From the NCBI RefSeq assembly GCF_014200435.1, contig NZ_JACHBR010000001.1, positions 5,522,001 through 5,586,000 of the forward strand: a stretch of DNA of 64,000 bases. Reading direction: 5' to 3'. Shown here in pieces: positions 46,850-56,232 of this stretch; positions within the stretch are counted from its first letter, which is position 1; the number at the start of each line of letters is the position of its first letter. Source of the DNA: Sphaerisporangium krabiense (GTDB lineage: Bacteria; Actinomycetota; Actinomycetes; Streptosporangiales; Streptosporangiaceae). The notes under the pieces are model-generated. The model did no database searches. It worked only from the letters and a program-made list of their open reading frames with translations, and was not told the DNA's origin. The position numbers and the translations under genes were made by a program.

Positions 46850-47794
46850 ATGGCGCTGACGATCGGCGTCGACGTCGGTGGCACGAAGATCGCCGCCGGG
46901 GTCGTGGACGAGGACGGCCGCATCGTGGAGGACCTGCTGCGGCACACGCCCGCCGAGAGCCCCGACCAGGTCGCCGACACGATATCCGAGGTCGTGCTGG
47001 AGCTCGCGGGCCGTCACGACGTCGAGGCCGTGGGAGTCGGCGCGGCCGGGTTCGTCGACGAGACCCGGTCGATCGTCCGCTTCGCCCCGAACCTCGCCTG
47101 GCGCGAGGAGCCCTTGCAGAAGAAGGTCGCCGAGCGGGTCGGGATGCCGGTCGTCGTCGAGAACGACGCCAACGCCATGGCCTGGGGCGAGTACCGCTTC
47201 GGCGCCGGACGCGGCGAGAGCCACGTCGTGTGCGTCACGGTCGGCACCGGCATCGGCGGCGGCCTGGTCTTCGACGGCGCCCTGTACCGGGGACGCTGGG
47301 GCATGGGCGCCGAGATGGGGCACATGCAGGTCGTCCAGGGCGGGCGGCTGTGCGGCTGCGGCAACCTCGGCTGCTGGGAGCAGTACGCCAGCGGCAACGC
47401 CCTGGTCCACGAGGCCCGGGTGATCGCCGCCGCCGACCCCGGGCGCGCCGCCCGCATGCTGGAGCTGGCCGGCGGCTCGGTGTCCGACATCGAGGGCGAG
47501 CACATCACCGACGCCGCCCGCGAGGGGGACGAGGCCGCGCTGGCCGCGTTCTCCTCCCTGGCCGGCTGGCTCGGCCAGGGCCTGGCCGACGTCGCCGCCG
47601 TGCTCGACCCCGGGTGCTTCATCCTCGGCGGCGGCGTCTCGCGCGCCGCCGACCTGTGGCTGGACCAGGCGCGCACCGCGTTCCTGAGCGCCCTGACCGC
47701 GCGCGAGCACCGCCCGCACCCCGACCTGCGCGTGGCCGAGCTCGGGCCCTCCGCGGGGCTGGTCGGCGCGGCGGACCTGGCGCGGCGGCCCTGA
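46850..47794 (+). CDS. glkA: ROK-family glucokinase
   Basis: 314 residues. It phosphorylates glucose with ATP (or polyphosphate in some relatives). Motifs: IGVDVGGTKIAAGVVDE (phosphate 1), ENDANAMAWGE (catalytic Asp), VGTGIGGGLVFDG (phosphate 2), GAEMGHMQV and the zinc-binding CGCGNLGCWEQYASG. All are intact and the length is right for actinobacterial GlkA, which also mediates glucose repression in Streptomyces. The ATG at 46850 has GGGAAGGGAAGAG upstream. The conserved position after the ArsA-like and acidic genes supports the assignment. Confidence 0.93.
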   Translation: MALTIGVDVGGTKIAAGVVDEDGRIVEDLLRHTPAESPDQVADTISEVVLELAGRHDVEAVGVGAAGFVDETRSIVRFAPNLAWREEPLQKKVAERVGMPVVVENDANAMAWGEYRFGAGRGESHVVCVTVGTGIGGGLVFDGALYRGRWGMGAEMGHMQVVQGGRLCGCGNLGCWEQYASGNALVHEARVIAAADPGRAARMLELAGGSVSDIEGEHITDAAREGDEAALAAFSSLAGWLGQGLADVAAVLDPGCFILGGGVSRAADLWLDQARTAFLSALTAREHRPHPDLRVAELGPSAGLVGAADLARRP

Positions 47795-47816
47795 GGACCC
47801 GCGTCCGGAGCACGTC

Positions 47817-48506
47817 ATGATCCGCGTCGGCACCTACAACGTCCGGTCGATGTACGACGACACGGCGGCGCTGGCGCGGGTGATCACGGCCATGGCCCCG
47901 GACGTCCTGTGCGTCCAGGAGGCCCCGCGCTTCGGCCGCTGGCGGCGCAGGCGCGCCGAACTGGCGCGCTCCGCTGGCCTGCGCGTGGTCGCCGGCCGGC
48001 GGTTCGGGGGTGTCGCGGTGCTCGCCGCCCCCGGCATCCGCGTCCTGCACGCCGAGAGCCACCTGCTGCGCCCGTTCGCCGGGCTGGAGCGGCGCGGGGT
48101 CGCCATGGCCGTGGTCGCGCACGCGGGCATGCGCGTCACCGCCGTGTCGGTCCACCTGGACCTGCACGCCGCCGCGCGCCTGTGCCACGCCGTCGAGATC
48201 ATGCGGCTGGTGCGCCCCGTGTCCCTGCGGTACGGCGCGCCGGTGGTCATCGCGGGCGACCTCAACGAGCGCCCCGGCGACCCGGTGTGGGCCTACCTGA
48301 CCCGCGGCCTGGCCGACTGCTACGCGCTCGCGCCGCGCGGCGAGGGGCTCACCTACTCGGCGCGCGAGCCGCGCGACCGCCTGGACGCCGTCCTGGCCGG
48401 GGAGGGGCTCGCGGTGCGGTCCTGCGGCGGCGTCGAGGCGCCGGTCGCCGACCTGCGGGCCGCCAGCGACCACCTGCCGGTCGTCGCCGAACTCGCCACC
48501 CGCTGA
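47817..48506 (+). CDS. Endonuclease/exonuclease/phosphatase (EEP) family protein
   Basis: 229 residues. EEP motifs are present: GTYNVRSM (Asn), VQEAP (metal Glu), VHLDLH, AGDLNERPGD (Asp, Asn) and the C-terminal SDHLPVVAEL with the catalytic Asp-His. No signal peptide or membrane helix is seen. The superfamily includes DNase I-like nucleases and inositol phosphatases; which activity applies here is not visible. It starts 22 bases after glkA on the same strand and may be cotranscribed. Confidence 0.88.
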   Translation: MIRVGTYNVRSMYDDTAALARVITAMAPDVLCVQEAPRFGRWRRRRAELARSAGLRVVAGRRFGGVAVLAAPGIRVLHAESHLLRPFAGLERRGVAMAVVAHAGMRVTAVSVHLDLHAAARLCHAVEIMRLVRPVSLRYGAPVVIAGDLNERPGDPVWAYLTRGLADCYALAPRGEGLTYSAREPRDRLDAVLAGEGLAVRSCGGVEAPVADLRAASDHLPVVAELATR

Positions 48507-48629
48507 GGCGTTCCGCCGCCGCGCCGGCCGGCGTCGGCATGGGGACGGGCGGGCCGAGTTCAGGTGACCTTTCGGTCAACACTGGCGTACCTTACGCGCA
48601 CGTGATGACGGGACACGTACGATTTGGTC

Positions 48630-49850
48630 ATGTCCCGCCGCCTGTCGCGGCGTGCCCTGCCCTTGTGCGTGTTGCTGACCGGCGTGCTGACCGGTGGATT
48701 CCTGCGCGCCACATCCGCGGCGCACGCCCACGTCGACCCGGCCCGGCCGCACGCCGCCGACCGGTCGCCGTCCGCGCTGCTCCAGCAGTCGGCCACCGCG
48801 CGCCTGAAGGCCGACGCCTCCCTGTCCGACGTCGCCGGCCTGTCCCCGAACGACATCTGGGCCGTCGGCCAGGAGGACGTCTGGGAGGCGTGGCAGAACC
48901 GCAGCGTGATCACCCACTGGGACGGCTCGGCGTGGACCGAGGTCGGCATCCGCAACGACGCCTCCGGCGCCGGGCACCTGCGCTCGGTCGCCGCCCCCTC
49001 CCCGCGCGAGATCTGGGCCGTCGGCGACGGGCACGACGGACTGCCGTACGTCGTGCGCGGCGACGGCTCGGCCTTCGACCGCGTCAGCGTGCCCCAGTTC
49101 GGCTCCACCGACTGGGTCGGCGGCGTGACCGCCGTGCCCGGCCGCGCGGTCGTCGTGGGCAGCCGCGGCAAGCACCCCCTCATCGCCACCGCCACCTCCG
49201 CCGGCTGGACGGTCAGCGAGGGCGAGGAGAACGGCACCCTGTACGGCGTCGCGCTCACCCGCAAGGGCGACCAGGGGTGGGCGGTCGGCGACGACGGCAC
49301 CCGGCCGGTGATCATGCGCTTCGACGGCGACACCTGGGACCCGATGCCCGTTCCGTCCATCGATGGCGGCTTCCTGCGCGACGTCGCCGTGGACGGCCCC
49401 AAGAAGGCCGTCGCCGTGGGCGGCGTCTACCGCGACGGGGAAGAGGTCGCCCCCCTCGTGCTCACCTGGAACGGCAAGCGGTGGAGCCGGGCCGATCTCC
49501 CGGTGCGGCACGCCGAGCTGTACGGCGTCGCCGGGGACGGCAAGGGGCGCTTCTGGGCCTCCGGCTACGACCCCGACCACGCGGGCCAGGCGTTCCTGCT
49601 GCGCGGTACCGGCTCCTCGAACGGCTCCGCCTGGCGCGTCGTGCGGGGACGCCCCGCCGCCGCGCCGCGCACCATGCGGCTGCAGGCCGTCACCCACGTC
49701 GGCGACCTCACCCTCGCCGTGGGGCACGTCGTCGACGCCGGCGAGCGGTACACCGACGCCGTCGAACGCTTCCGGCCGGACACCACCAAGGGCGGCTCCT
49801 CGGACGGCGCCGGCACGCCGCGGCCCCAGACCTCGCCCGTCCAGCGGTGA
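48630..49850 (+). CDS. Secreted repeat protein, probable beta-propeller
   Basis: 406 residues. The signal peptide starts MSRRLSRRALPLCVLLTGVL and ends near AAHA (about residue 33). The mature part has repeated blades with the theme D-I-W-A-V-G (NDIWAVGQED, REIWAVGDGH, QGWAVGDDG, KAVAVGGVY) followed by segments such as THWDGSAWTEV and MRFDGDTWDPM. This is typical of actinobacterial secreted beta-propeller proteins. No catalytic motif is seen. ATG at 48630 is chosen over TTG at 48624. A possible promoter region with CACGTG lies in the 123-bp gap upstream. Confidence 0.8.
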   Translation: MSRRLSRRALPLCVLLTGVLTGGFLRATSAAHAHVDPARPHAADRSPSALLQQSATARLKADASLSDVAGLSPNDIWAVGQEDVWEAWQNRSVITHWDGSAWTEVGIRNDASGAGHLRSVAAPSPREIWAVGDGHDGLPYVVRGDGSAFDRVSVPQFGSTDWVGGVTAVPGRAVVVGSRGKHPLIATATSAGWTVSEGEENGTLYGVALTRKGDQGWAVGDDGTRPVIMRFDGDTWDPMPVPSIDGGFLRDVAVDGPKKAVAVGGVYRDGEEVAPLVLTWNGKRWSRADLPVRHAELYGVAGDGKGRFWASGYDPDHAGQAFLLRGTGSSNGSAWRVVRGRPAAAPRTMRLQAVTHVGDLTLAVGHVVDAGERYTDAVERFRPDTTKGGSSDGAGTPRPQTSPVQR

Positions 49851-49878
49851 CCGCGCGGCTCAGGGGCGGCCGGGACGG

Positions 49879-50337
49879 TCAGATGACCGCGCCGTCGTCC
49901 CAGCCCGAGTCCGGGGGAGGGCCGTCGCCCATGCGCACGATCAGCGCGACGAAGCCGCCGATGAACGCGGCGATGGCCGCGAAGATGATCCAGCCGTCCA
50001 TCGGCCACGTCAGCAGCGCGGCGAGCAGCAGGTAGGCGGGGCCGCCGAACAGCGCCAGCCAGGCGATCTTCGTGCCCGGGTCCATCTTGGGCAGCGGCGG
50101 AGGGGGAGGCGGGATGTAGTGATCGTCGTCGTCCTCCGGCGGCGCGAGGGGACGCTCGTCACCGGTCTCCTCGCGGGCCTCCACGGGGGGCCGGGCCGTC
50201 ACGGCCTGGGGGGCGTCCTCGGCCGGGACGTTCTCGCGGTCCGGCCAGGGCTGGGCGGCCGAAGGGGCTTCGGCGGTCTCGTTGAAGGAGGCGACGATCT
50301 GACGCCAGACCTCGTCCTCATCGCTCTGCGGCGTCAC
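49879..50337 (-). CDS. Small membrane protein with proline-rich cytoplasmic region
   Basis: 152 residues. The first 90 are hydrophilic and Pro/Glu-rich, including a polyproline run before KMDPGTKIAWLALFGGP. Two membrane helices follow (about 91-109 and 115-133). It ends in an acidic tail. The DPGTKIAWLALFGGPAYL segment is conserved in actinobacterial homologues next to the esterase gene (from memory). No function is known. The start is GTG at 50337. Confidence 0.75.
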   Translation of the reverse strand: MTPQSDEDEVWRQIVASFNETAEAPSAAQPWPDRENVPAEDAPQAVTARPPVEAREETGDERPLAPPEDDDDHYIPPPPPPLPKMDPGTKIAWLALFGGPAYLLLAALLTWPMDGWIIFAAIAAFIGGFVALIVRMGDGPPPDSGWDDGAVI

Positions 50338-50469
50338 CGGTCACTTCGATTCGTCCAATGCTCATGATCATGACTGGTCGGCTGGTGCTGATCGCGTTAC
50401 CGGCCCGGCTCCGCCGCCGGCGGCCCGGCGCGGAGGTCCGCCGCCATGCCGCCTCGCCGTGAGGGCCGG

Positions 50470-51231
50470 TCAGTCTCTTTGCAAGGGTACCGAGGCGTGG
50501 ATCCTGATGAATTCGAGGCTGCCCTCGAAGATCTCGGGGGCATCGTTGTCCAGAGTCGCGACGTGGTAGCTGTTGACACATTCACGCACCGTCAGGTTGT
50601 CGCCCAGCGTCTCGCTCAGCAGCTTGACGCTCGCGGGCTTCACGACATGGTCCTCCGGGCTGTGGTAGACGAGCACGGGCTGGGTCACCGCGCCGAGCTC
50701 CGACCGCACCAGCGACCACAGCCGCGGCAGGGTGGCGGCGGCGCTCACCGGAGTGCGGGTGTACCCCAGCTCGGCCACCCCCTCGCGCTTGATGTCGCCC
50801 GCCACGCCCGCCACCGAGGCCACCACGAACTTCAGCACCGGCGCCAGCCTCAGCAGCGGCACGTCGTTCACGATGGACGGGTTGACGATCACCAGGCCCC
50901 GCACCAGCGGCCCATGGACCTCCGCGAGCCGCAGCGCCATGCACCCCCCGAGCGACAGGCCCATGACGAAGACCTCCGCGCAACGCCCCCGCAGGGACTC
51001 GAAGGCACGCTCCAACTCGGCGTACCAGTCCTCCCAGCGGGTGCGGTTCATCTCCTGCCACGTCGTGCCGTGACCCGGCAGCCGGGGGAGCGACACCGTC
51101 AGGCCCGCCGCCGCCAGGTACTCCGCCCACGGGCGCAGCGACTGCGGGCTGCCGGTGAAACCATGACAGAGCAGGACGCCGATCTGGCCGCCATCGTGCT
51201 CGTACGGCTCGGCGCCCGGCATGAGCGGCAT
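50470..51231 (-). CDS. Alpha/beta hydrolase, carboxylesterase Est30-like
   Basis: 253 residues. The oxyanion-hole HGFTGSP, the nucleophile elbow GLSLGG, the acid in SPEDHVVKP and the histidine in NSYHVATLDND form a complete catalytic triad. The compact size resembles Est30-type carboxylesterases and monoacylglycerol lipases. No signal peptide is present, so it is cytoplasmic. The ATG at 51231 has GGAAGG nine bases upstream; an upstream extension to 51387 is not homologous. It diverges from the PlsC-type acyltransferase gene, suggesting a lipid-related pair. Confidence 0.9.
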   Translation of the reverse strand: MPLMPGAEPYEHDGGQIGVLLCHGFTGSPQSLRPWAEYLAAAGLTVSLPRLPGHGTTWQEMNRTRWEDWYAELERAFESLRGRCAEVFVMGLSLGGCMALRLAEVHGPLVRGLVIVNPSIVNDVPLLRLAPVLKFVVASVAGVAGDIKREGVAELGYTRTPVSAAATLPRLWSLVRSELGAVTQPVLVYHSPEDHVVKPASVKLLSETLGDNLTVRECVNSYHVATLDNDAPEIFEGSLEFIRIHASVPLQRD

Positions 51232-51454
51232 GACGTTTCCTTCCTGTCCCCACCCTGACACGCTCGCCTGATCGTCGCACGTTCCCGGCTCCGCCGCGAG
51301 ATCCGTAAGCTCGGTGTCGCGGTTGAGGGGCTCGCAAGTGTAGGTCCGGTGCGCCGGGCATGCGAAGATGACGCCACGCCGCGGCACACCGCCGTGATCG
51401 TCAAGAAGGCCCGACGACGCCGGACCGGCCGGAGCCAGAGGAGAGGTGCCCCGC

Positions 51455-52165
51455 GTGTTCTACTGGGTGGTCAAGGCCGTTCTCGGCCCGTTCCTCCATC
51501 TCCTGTTCCGTCCCTGGGCGGAGGGGAAGGAGAACGTCCCGAGGCACGGCCCGGCGATCCTCGCCGGCAACCACCTGTCCTTCGCCGACCACTTCTTCGG
51601 CCCGCTGCCGCTGCCGCGCAAGGTCATCTCGCTCGGCAAGGCCGAGTACTTCACCGGCAAGGGCGTCAAGGGCTTCTTCACCCGGCTCTTCTTCACCGGG
51701 GTCGGCACCGTGCCGATCGACAGGTCCGGCGGCAAGGCCAGCGAGGCGGCGCTGCGCACCGGCCTGCGCGTGCTGCGCGAGGGCGAGCTGCTCGGCATCT
51801 ACCCCGAAGGCACCCGCTCGCCCGACGGGCGGCTCTACAAGGGCAAGACCGGCGTCGCCCGGCTCGCGCTGGAGTCCCGCGTCCCGGTGATCCCCTGGGC
51901 CATGGTCGACACCTTCGAGATGATGCCCCCCGGCCGGCCGTTCCCCAAGTTCGGCATCCGCCCCGGCGTCCGCTACGGCAAGCCGCTCGACTTCTCCCGC
52001 TACTACGGCATGGAGGAGGACCGCCTGGTGCTGCGCGCCGTCACCGACGAGATCATGTACGCGCTCATGGAGCTGTCCGGCCAGGAGTACGTCGACAAGT
52101 ACGCCGCCAGCGCCAAGGTCGAACTGGCCCGCGCCGCCCGGCGAGCCGCCCAGTCCTCGTCCTGA
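51455..52165 (+). CDS. Lysophospholipid acyltransferase (PlsC family)
   Basis: 236 residues. Acyltransferase motifs: NHLSFADHFF (H-x4-D, the catalytic pair), GVGTVPIDRSGG, YPEGTRSPDG (E-G-T-R phosphate binding) and VPVIPWAMV. It transfers acyl chains to 1-acylglycerol-3-phosphate or related lipids at the membrane. The GTG at 51455 is chosen because it gives the familial MFYWVVK start and places the GAGGAG at a proper distance; GTG at 51446 is too near it. Confidence 0.9.
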   Translation: MFYWVVKAVLGPFLHLLFRPWAEGKENVPRHGPAILAGNHLSFADHFFGPLPLPRKVISLGKAEYFTGKGVKGFFTRLFFTGVGTVPIDRSGGKASEAALRTGLRVLREGELLGIYPEGTRSPDGRLYKGKTGVARLALESRVPVIPWAMVDTFEMMPPGRPFPKFGIRPGVRYGKPLDFSRYYGMEEDRLVLRAVTDEIMYALMELSGQEYVDKYAASAKVELARAARRAAQSSS

Positions 52166-52221
52166 CCCGGCCCGCGCGCGACCGGCCCTCGCGGGGGTAC
52201 TGGAGGAAGGATCCCCACGAG

Positions 52222-52749
52222 GTGAGTGAGGCGATGACCGAGCGGTTCGCGATCTCGCCGGCGCGGTCGAGGATCGGCTTCGAGGCGAGCAGCAGCGTCC
52301 ATCCGATCCACGCCGAGGCCGACGGCGTGACCGGCCACGTCGAGGGCGCCTTCACCGGCGGCCTCCTCGACCTCGCCACCACGCCCCGGATGAGCCTGGA
52401 GCTCCCCGTCGAGCGCCTGCGCTCGGGCAACGCCCTGTACGACGGCGAGCTGCGGCGGCGGGTCGACGTCCGCGCCCACCCGCACGTCGCCGGCGAGTCC
52501 ACCGACGTGACGGCCCTGCCCGGCCCGGGCCGCTACCTGGTCCGCGGCCGGCTCTCCTTCCACGGCGTCACCCGGCCCGCGGAGGGAGAGATCACCATCT
52601 CCGCACCGGACGACCACACGCTGCTCATCGAGGGCGAGCAGGTCTTCGACATCCGCGACTTCGGCCTCCAGCCCCCACGGGTGCTGATGCTCCGCGTCCA
52701 CCCCACGGTCCGGGTCCGCGTCCACCTCGTCGCGGAACGAGAGCGATAG
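52222..52749 (+). CDS. YceI-family lipid-binding-fold protein
   Basis: 175 residues without a signal peptide. The beta-barrel pattern of YceI is visible: SPARSRIGFEASSSVHPIHA at the start, then MSLELPVERLRSGN and the loop RRVDVRAHPHVAG, and FHGVTRPAEGEI. YceI proteins hold polyisoprenoid-like ligands. This variant resembles the cytoplasmic actinobacterial branch. Its role is unknown. GTG at 52222 or ATG at 52234 could start translation. It follows the acyltransferase by 56 bases on the same strand. Confidence 0.8.
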   Translation: MSEAMTERFAISPARSRIGFEASSSVHPIHAEADGVTGHVEGAFTGGLLDLATTPRMSLELPVERLRSGNALYDGELRRRVDVRAHPHVAGESTDVTALPGPGRYLVRGRLSFHGVTRPAEGEITISAPDDHTLLIEGEQVFDIRDFGLQPPRVLMLRVHPTVRVRVHLVAERER

Positions 52750-52767
52750 CGGCGGCGGGGACACCGC

Positions 52768-55134
52768 TCACCCGAGGTGGCCGAGGGCGGAGGCCACCGC
52801 CGCCTGGCCGAGGCTGATGCCGCCGTCGTTGGGCGGGACGTTCCTGTGGGTCAGGACGGTGAAGCCGCGCTCCTCCAGCCCGGCCGTCGCCGCGGCGACC
52901 AGGCGCGCGTTCTGGAACACCCCGCCGGACAGGGCCGCCACGCACAGCCCCGTCTGCTCGCGCACCCGTGCGCATCCCTCCACGATCAGACGGGCCACCC
53001 CGTTGTGGAAGCGCGCGGCGACCACCCCCGGGTCCGTGCCCGCCCCGAGGTCGTCCACCACCGCGCGCACCAGGTCGTGTCCCGTCGCGACGAACATCTC
53101 CTCCCCGCCGTCCACGCGCCCGGCTCCGGCGATCCGGCACGGGTACGCGCCCGCCTCGCCGGGGACGGCGGCGCGTTCCAGTTCGACGGCGGCCTGCCCC
53201 TCGTAACCGGCCGTGTCGCGGCCGACGACGATCGCGGCGACCGCGTCGAACAGGCGCCCGGCACTGGAGGTGAGCGGGGCGTTGACGCCGCGCGCGGCCA
53301 GCGCGGTCACCGCGTCCCACCGCGCCGCGTTGCGCGCGCGCACCGCGAGGCCGGCCGTCCCGGCGTCTCCACCGGAGGAGCCCCGCCGCCCGCCCTCGGG
53401 AACGCCCGCCGAGAGGTCCGCGAGGTAGGCGGCCGCCATGCGCCAGGGCTGGCGGATCGCCGCCGCGCCGCCCGGCATGGGGACCGTGGCCAGGTGACCG
53501 GCGCGCCGGAACCCGGTCAGGTCGGCGACCAGGAACTCCCCGCCCCACAGCGTCCCGTCCAGGCCGTATCCGAGGCCGTCGAAGGCGACCCCGATCACCG
53601 GGCCCGCGGCGCCGTTGTCGGTGAGGCACGACGCGACGTGCGCGTGGTGGTGCTGCACGGCGACCGGCTCGGCGTCCTCCCGCTCCAGCGCGTACTTCGT
53701 CGACAGGTACTCCGGGTGCGGGTCGTGGGCCACGATCTCCGGGCGGATGCCGAAGAGCCGCTCGAAGTGGCGCACCCCCTCGGTGAACGACCGCAGCGTC
53801 TCGTGGTTCTCCAGGTCCCCGATGTGCTGTGACACGAACGCGTGCCGCCCCCGCGCCAGGCAGAAGGTGTGCTTCAGCTCGGCCCCGCACGCGAGCACCG
53901 GGCGCCGTGCCGCGCGCACCAGCGGGGACGGCCGGGGGACGTGCCCGCGCGACCGGCGCACCGGCAGCTCGCGCCCCCGCACCACCCGGACCACCGAGTC
54001 GTCGGCGCGCGCGCGGATGGCGCGGTCGTGGAGGAGGAAGGCGTCCGCCAGGCCGCCCAGCAGGGACAGCGCGTCGGCGTCCAGGTAGGCGATCGGCTCG
54101 TCGGACACGTTCCCGCTGGTCAGGACGATGGGCTGCGGGAACTCGCGCAGGAGCAGGTGGTGCACAGGGGAGTAGGGCAGCATGACCCCGAGCGTCCGCT
54201 CGCCCGGCGCCACCGAAGGGGCGATCGTGGCGGCGTCGCCGCGTCCGCGCAGGAGCACGATGGGGCGGCGGGGGGCGATGAGCAGCCGTTCCTCCTGCCG
54301 GTCGATCCGGCACAGCCGGTGAGCCGTCGCCAGGTCCGGGACCATCACCGCGAACGGCCGTTCCGCGCGGCGCTTTCTCGCGCGCAGGGCGGCCACCGCC
54401 TCCTCCAGGTCGGCCCGGACCGCGAGGTGGTAGCCGCCGATCCCTTTGACGGCCGGCACGCCGCCCCGGCGCAGGACGTCCGCCGCCCCCGCGATCGGAT
54501 CACCGGCGGCCTCGGCCCACTCTCCCGCCCGCCGCGCGTCCTCGCCTCCGGCCGCCACGAGGAGACGCAGGCGGGGGCCGCAGGCCGGGCAGCACACCGG
54601 CTGGGCGTGGAAGCGCCGGCTCGACGGGTCGTGGTACTCGGCCGCGCACGCCGGGCACATGGCGAACGGCGCCATCGTCGTGTCCGCCCGGTCGTACGGG
54701 GAGGCCGTGACGATCGTGAACCGCGGCCCGCACGCCGTGCAGTTGACGAACGGGTACGAATACCGGCGATCGGCGGGGTCGAACAGTTCGCGCAGGCAGT
54801 CGTCGCAGGTGGCGACGTCGGGGGAGATGAGCGCGCGGCCCTGGTCGCGGCCGGTGCTCGGCACGATGCGGAACCCGGGCTCGCCGGTCACCGGGAGCGG
54901 GCGCGCGGTCACCCGCTCGACGCTCGCCAGGGGAGGCGGCCGGTGCCGTACGGCGTCCATGAACGCGGCCACGGCCTCCGGGTTCCCCTCGACCTCGATC
55001 AGCACGCCGCGCTCGTCGTTGCCCACGACGCCCCGCAGGCCGAGCCCCGTGGCGAGCCGGTGCACGAAGGGGCGGAACCCGACCCCTTGGACGATGCCGT
55101 CCACCCTGACCTCGACCCGCGCGCACGCCCCCAC
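52768..55134 (-). CDS. hypF: Carbamoyltransferase HypF ([NiFe]-hydrogenase maturation)
   Basis: 788 residues with all HypF parts: acylphosphatase domain (about 5-90, GIVQGVGFRPFVHRL), two zinc fingers (CDDC...CTAC and CPAC...CPAC, about 109-185), a YrdC domain (about 205-385) and the Kae1-like domain (about 400-785, HHHAHVASCL and ALSGGVFQNARL). It makes the carbamoyl group that becomes the cyanide ligand of the [NiFe] centre. No other hyp or hydrogenase gene lies in this window, so it is an orphan here. The start is GTG at 55134. Confidence 0.94.
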   Translation of the reverse strand: MGACARVEVRVDGIVQGVGFRPFVHRLATGLGLRGVVGNDERGVLIEVEGNPEAVAAFMDAVRHRPPPLASVERVTARPLPVTGEPGFRIVPSTGRDQGRALISPDVATCDDCLRELFDPADRRYSYPFVNCTACGPRFTIVTASPYDRADTTMAPFAMCPACAAEYHDPSSRRFHAQPVCCPACGPRLRLLVAAGGEDARRAGEWAEAAGDPIAGAADVLRRGGVPAVKGIGGYHLAVRADLEEAVAALRARKRRAERPFAVMVPDLATAHRLCRIDRQEERLLIAPRRPIVLLRGRGDAATIAPSVAPGERTLGVMLPYSPVHHLLLREFPQPIVLTSGNVSDEPIAYLDADALSLLGGLADAFLLHDRAIRARADDSVVRVVRGRELPVRRSRGHVPRPSPLVRAARRPVLACGAELKHTFCLARGRHAFVSQHIGDLENHETLRSFTEGVRHFERLFGIRPEIVAHDPHPEYLSTKYALEREDAEPVAVQHHHAHVASCLTDNGAAGPVIGVAFDGLGYGLDGTLWGGEFLVADLTGFRRAGHLATVPMPGGAAAIRQPWRMAAAYLADLSAGVPEGGRRGSSGGDAGTAGLAVRARNAARWDAVTALAARGVNAPLTSSAGRLFDAVAAIVVGRDTAGYEGQAAVELERAAVPGEAGAYPCRIAGAGRVDGGEEMFVATGHDLVRAVVDDLGAGTDPGVVAARFHNGVARLIVEGCARVREQTGLCVAALSGGVFQNARLVAAATAGLEERGFTVLTHRNVPPNDGGISLGQAAVASALGHLG

Positions 55135-55200
55135 CCGACCAGTCTCGAATGGGCTCTGACCAGGGACAACGACCGGACGGCCCGCGTGTCGCGCCGCGGG

Positions 55201-56232
55201 TCACATCGCGCGGGTCGACTCGCGGGGGACCAGTTCGGGCTGGAAGACGATCTGCCGGTGGGCGTGGGTCTCGGGGTTCTCGCACTCGTCGATGAGGAGC
55301 TCGGTGGCGACGCGGCCCAGCCTGCCGGTGGGCCGGCGGACCGAGCTCAGCGAGACGGCCGAGGCCGCCGAGAGGTCCACGTCGTCGTAGCCGATCAGGG
55401 CGACGTCCTCGGGGACGCGCACCCCCGCGCGCAGCAGGCCGCGCAGCAGGCCGAGGGCGAGCGCGTCGTTGGCGCAGAAGATCGCGTCGGGGAGGTCGTG
55501 CCCGGCCAGCAGCGTCTCGGCGGCCCGCCGTCCCGCCGGGGCGTCCATCGCCGCCACCTCGATCACCTGGAGGGCCGTGCCGGAGTCCGGCCCCGCCGCG
55601 CCGACCGCGTCGGCGGCGCCCCTGCCCCGGTCGCGGCACCGCCGGATCGCGAGCGGGCCGGTGACGTACGCCAGGCGGGTGGCGCCGGCGGCCATGAGGT
55701 GCCCGGCCGCCATGTGACCGCCGGAGAAGTCGTCCACGGCGACCCAGCACTGGTCGGGGCGGCGGACCCGGTGGTCGACCAGGACGACATGGATGCCGCG
55801 GTCGCGCACGACGTCCAGGCGGCGCGGATCGTCGCCGGACGGCGTGATGATCAGCCCGCGCACCCGCTGCTCGGCGAAGACGCGCAGGTTGCGTTCCTCC
55901 CTGGCCCGGTCGCCCGCGGAGTTGCCGAGGATCACCGCGTAGCCGCGCTCGCTCGCCGTCGCCTCGACACCGGCGGCGACGCCCGTGCAGAACGGGTCGG
56001 ATATGTCGGTCAGCGCGAGGCCGATCGTCCGGCTGTGGCCCGCGCGCAGGGTGGAGGCCGAGCCGTGCCGGACGAAGCCGAGCTCGCTGATCACCTGCTC
56101 GACGCGGGAACGCGTCCTGGCCGCGACCTTGTGGGGACGGTTGAGCACGTTGGACACGGTTCCGGGGGAGACGCCGGCCTGCGCGGCGACCTCCTTGATG
56201 CTGACCGGCCCCGCGGCACTCCCCGTGGTCAT
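55201..56232 (-). CDS. LacI-family transcriptional regulator
   Basis: 343 residues. The DNA-binding part reads VSIKEVAAQAGVSPGTVSNV then LNRPHKVAARTRSRV (hinge helix). The periplasmic-binding-protein-like effector domain includes RTIGLALTDISDPF, GLIITPSGDDPRR and DAIFCANDALALGLLRGLL. It senses a sugar. The ATG at 56232 has GGAAGGGG upstream. No sugar operon is adjacent; its targets may be elsewhere or include the divergent MFS gene. Confidence 0.92.
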   Translation of the reverse strand: MTTGSAAGPVSIKEVAAQAGVSPGTVSNVLNRPHKVAARTRSRVEQVISELGFVRHGSASTLRAGHSRTIGLALTDISDPFCTGVAAGVEATASERGYAVILGNSAGDRAREERNLRVFAEQRVRGLIITPSGDDPRRLDVVRDRGIHVVLVDHRVRRPDQCWVAVDDFSGGHMAAGHLMAAGATRLAYVTGPLAIRRCRDRGRGAADAVGAAGPDSGTALQVIEVAAMDAPAGRRAAETLLAGHDLPDAIFCANDALALGLLRGLLRAGVRVPEDVALIGYDDVDLSAASAVSLSSVRRPTGRLGRVATELLIDECENPETHAHRQIVFQPELVPRESTRAM

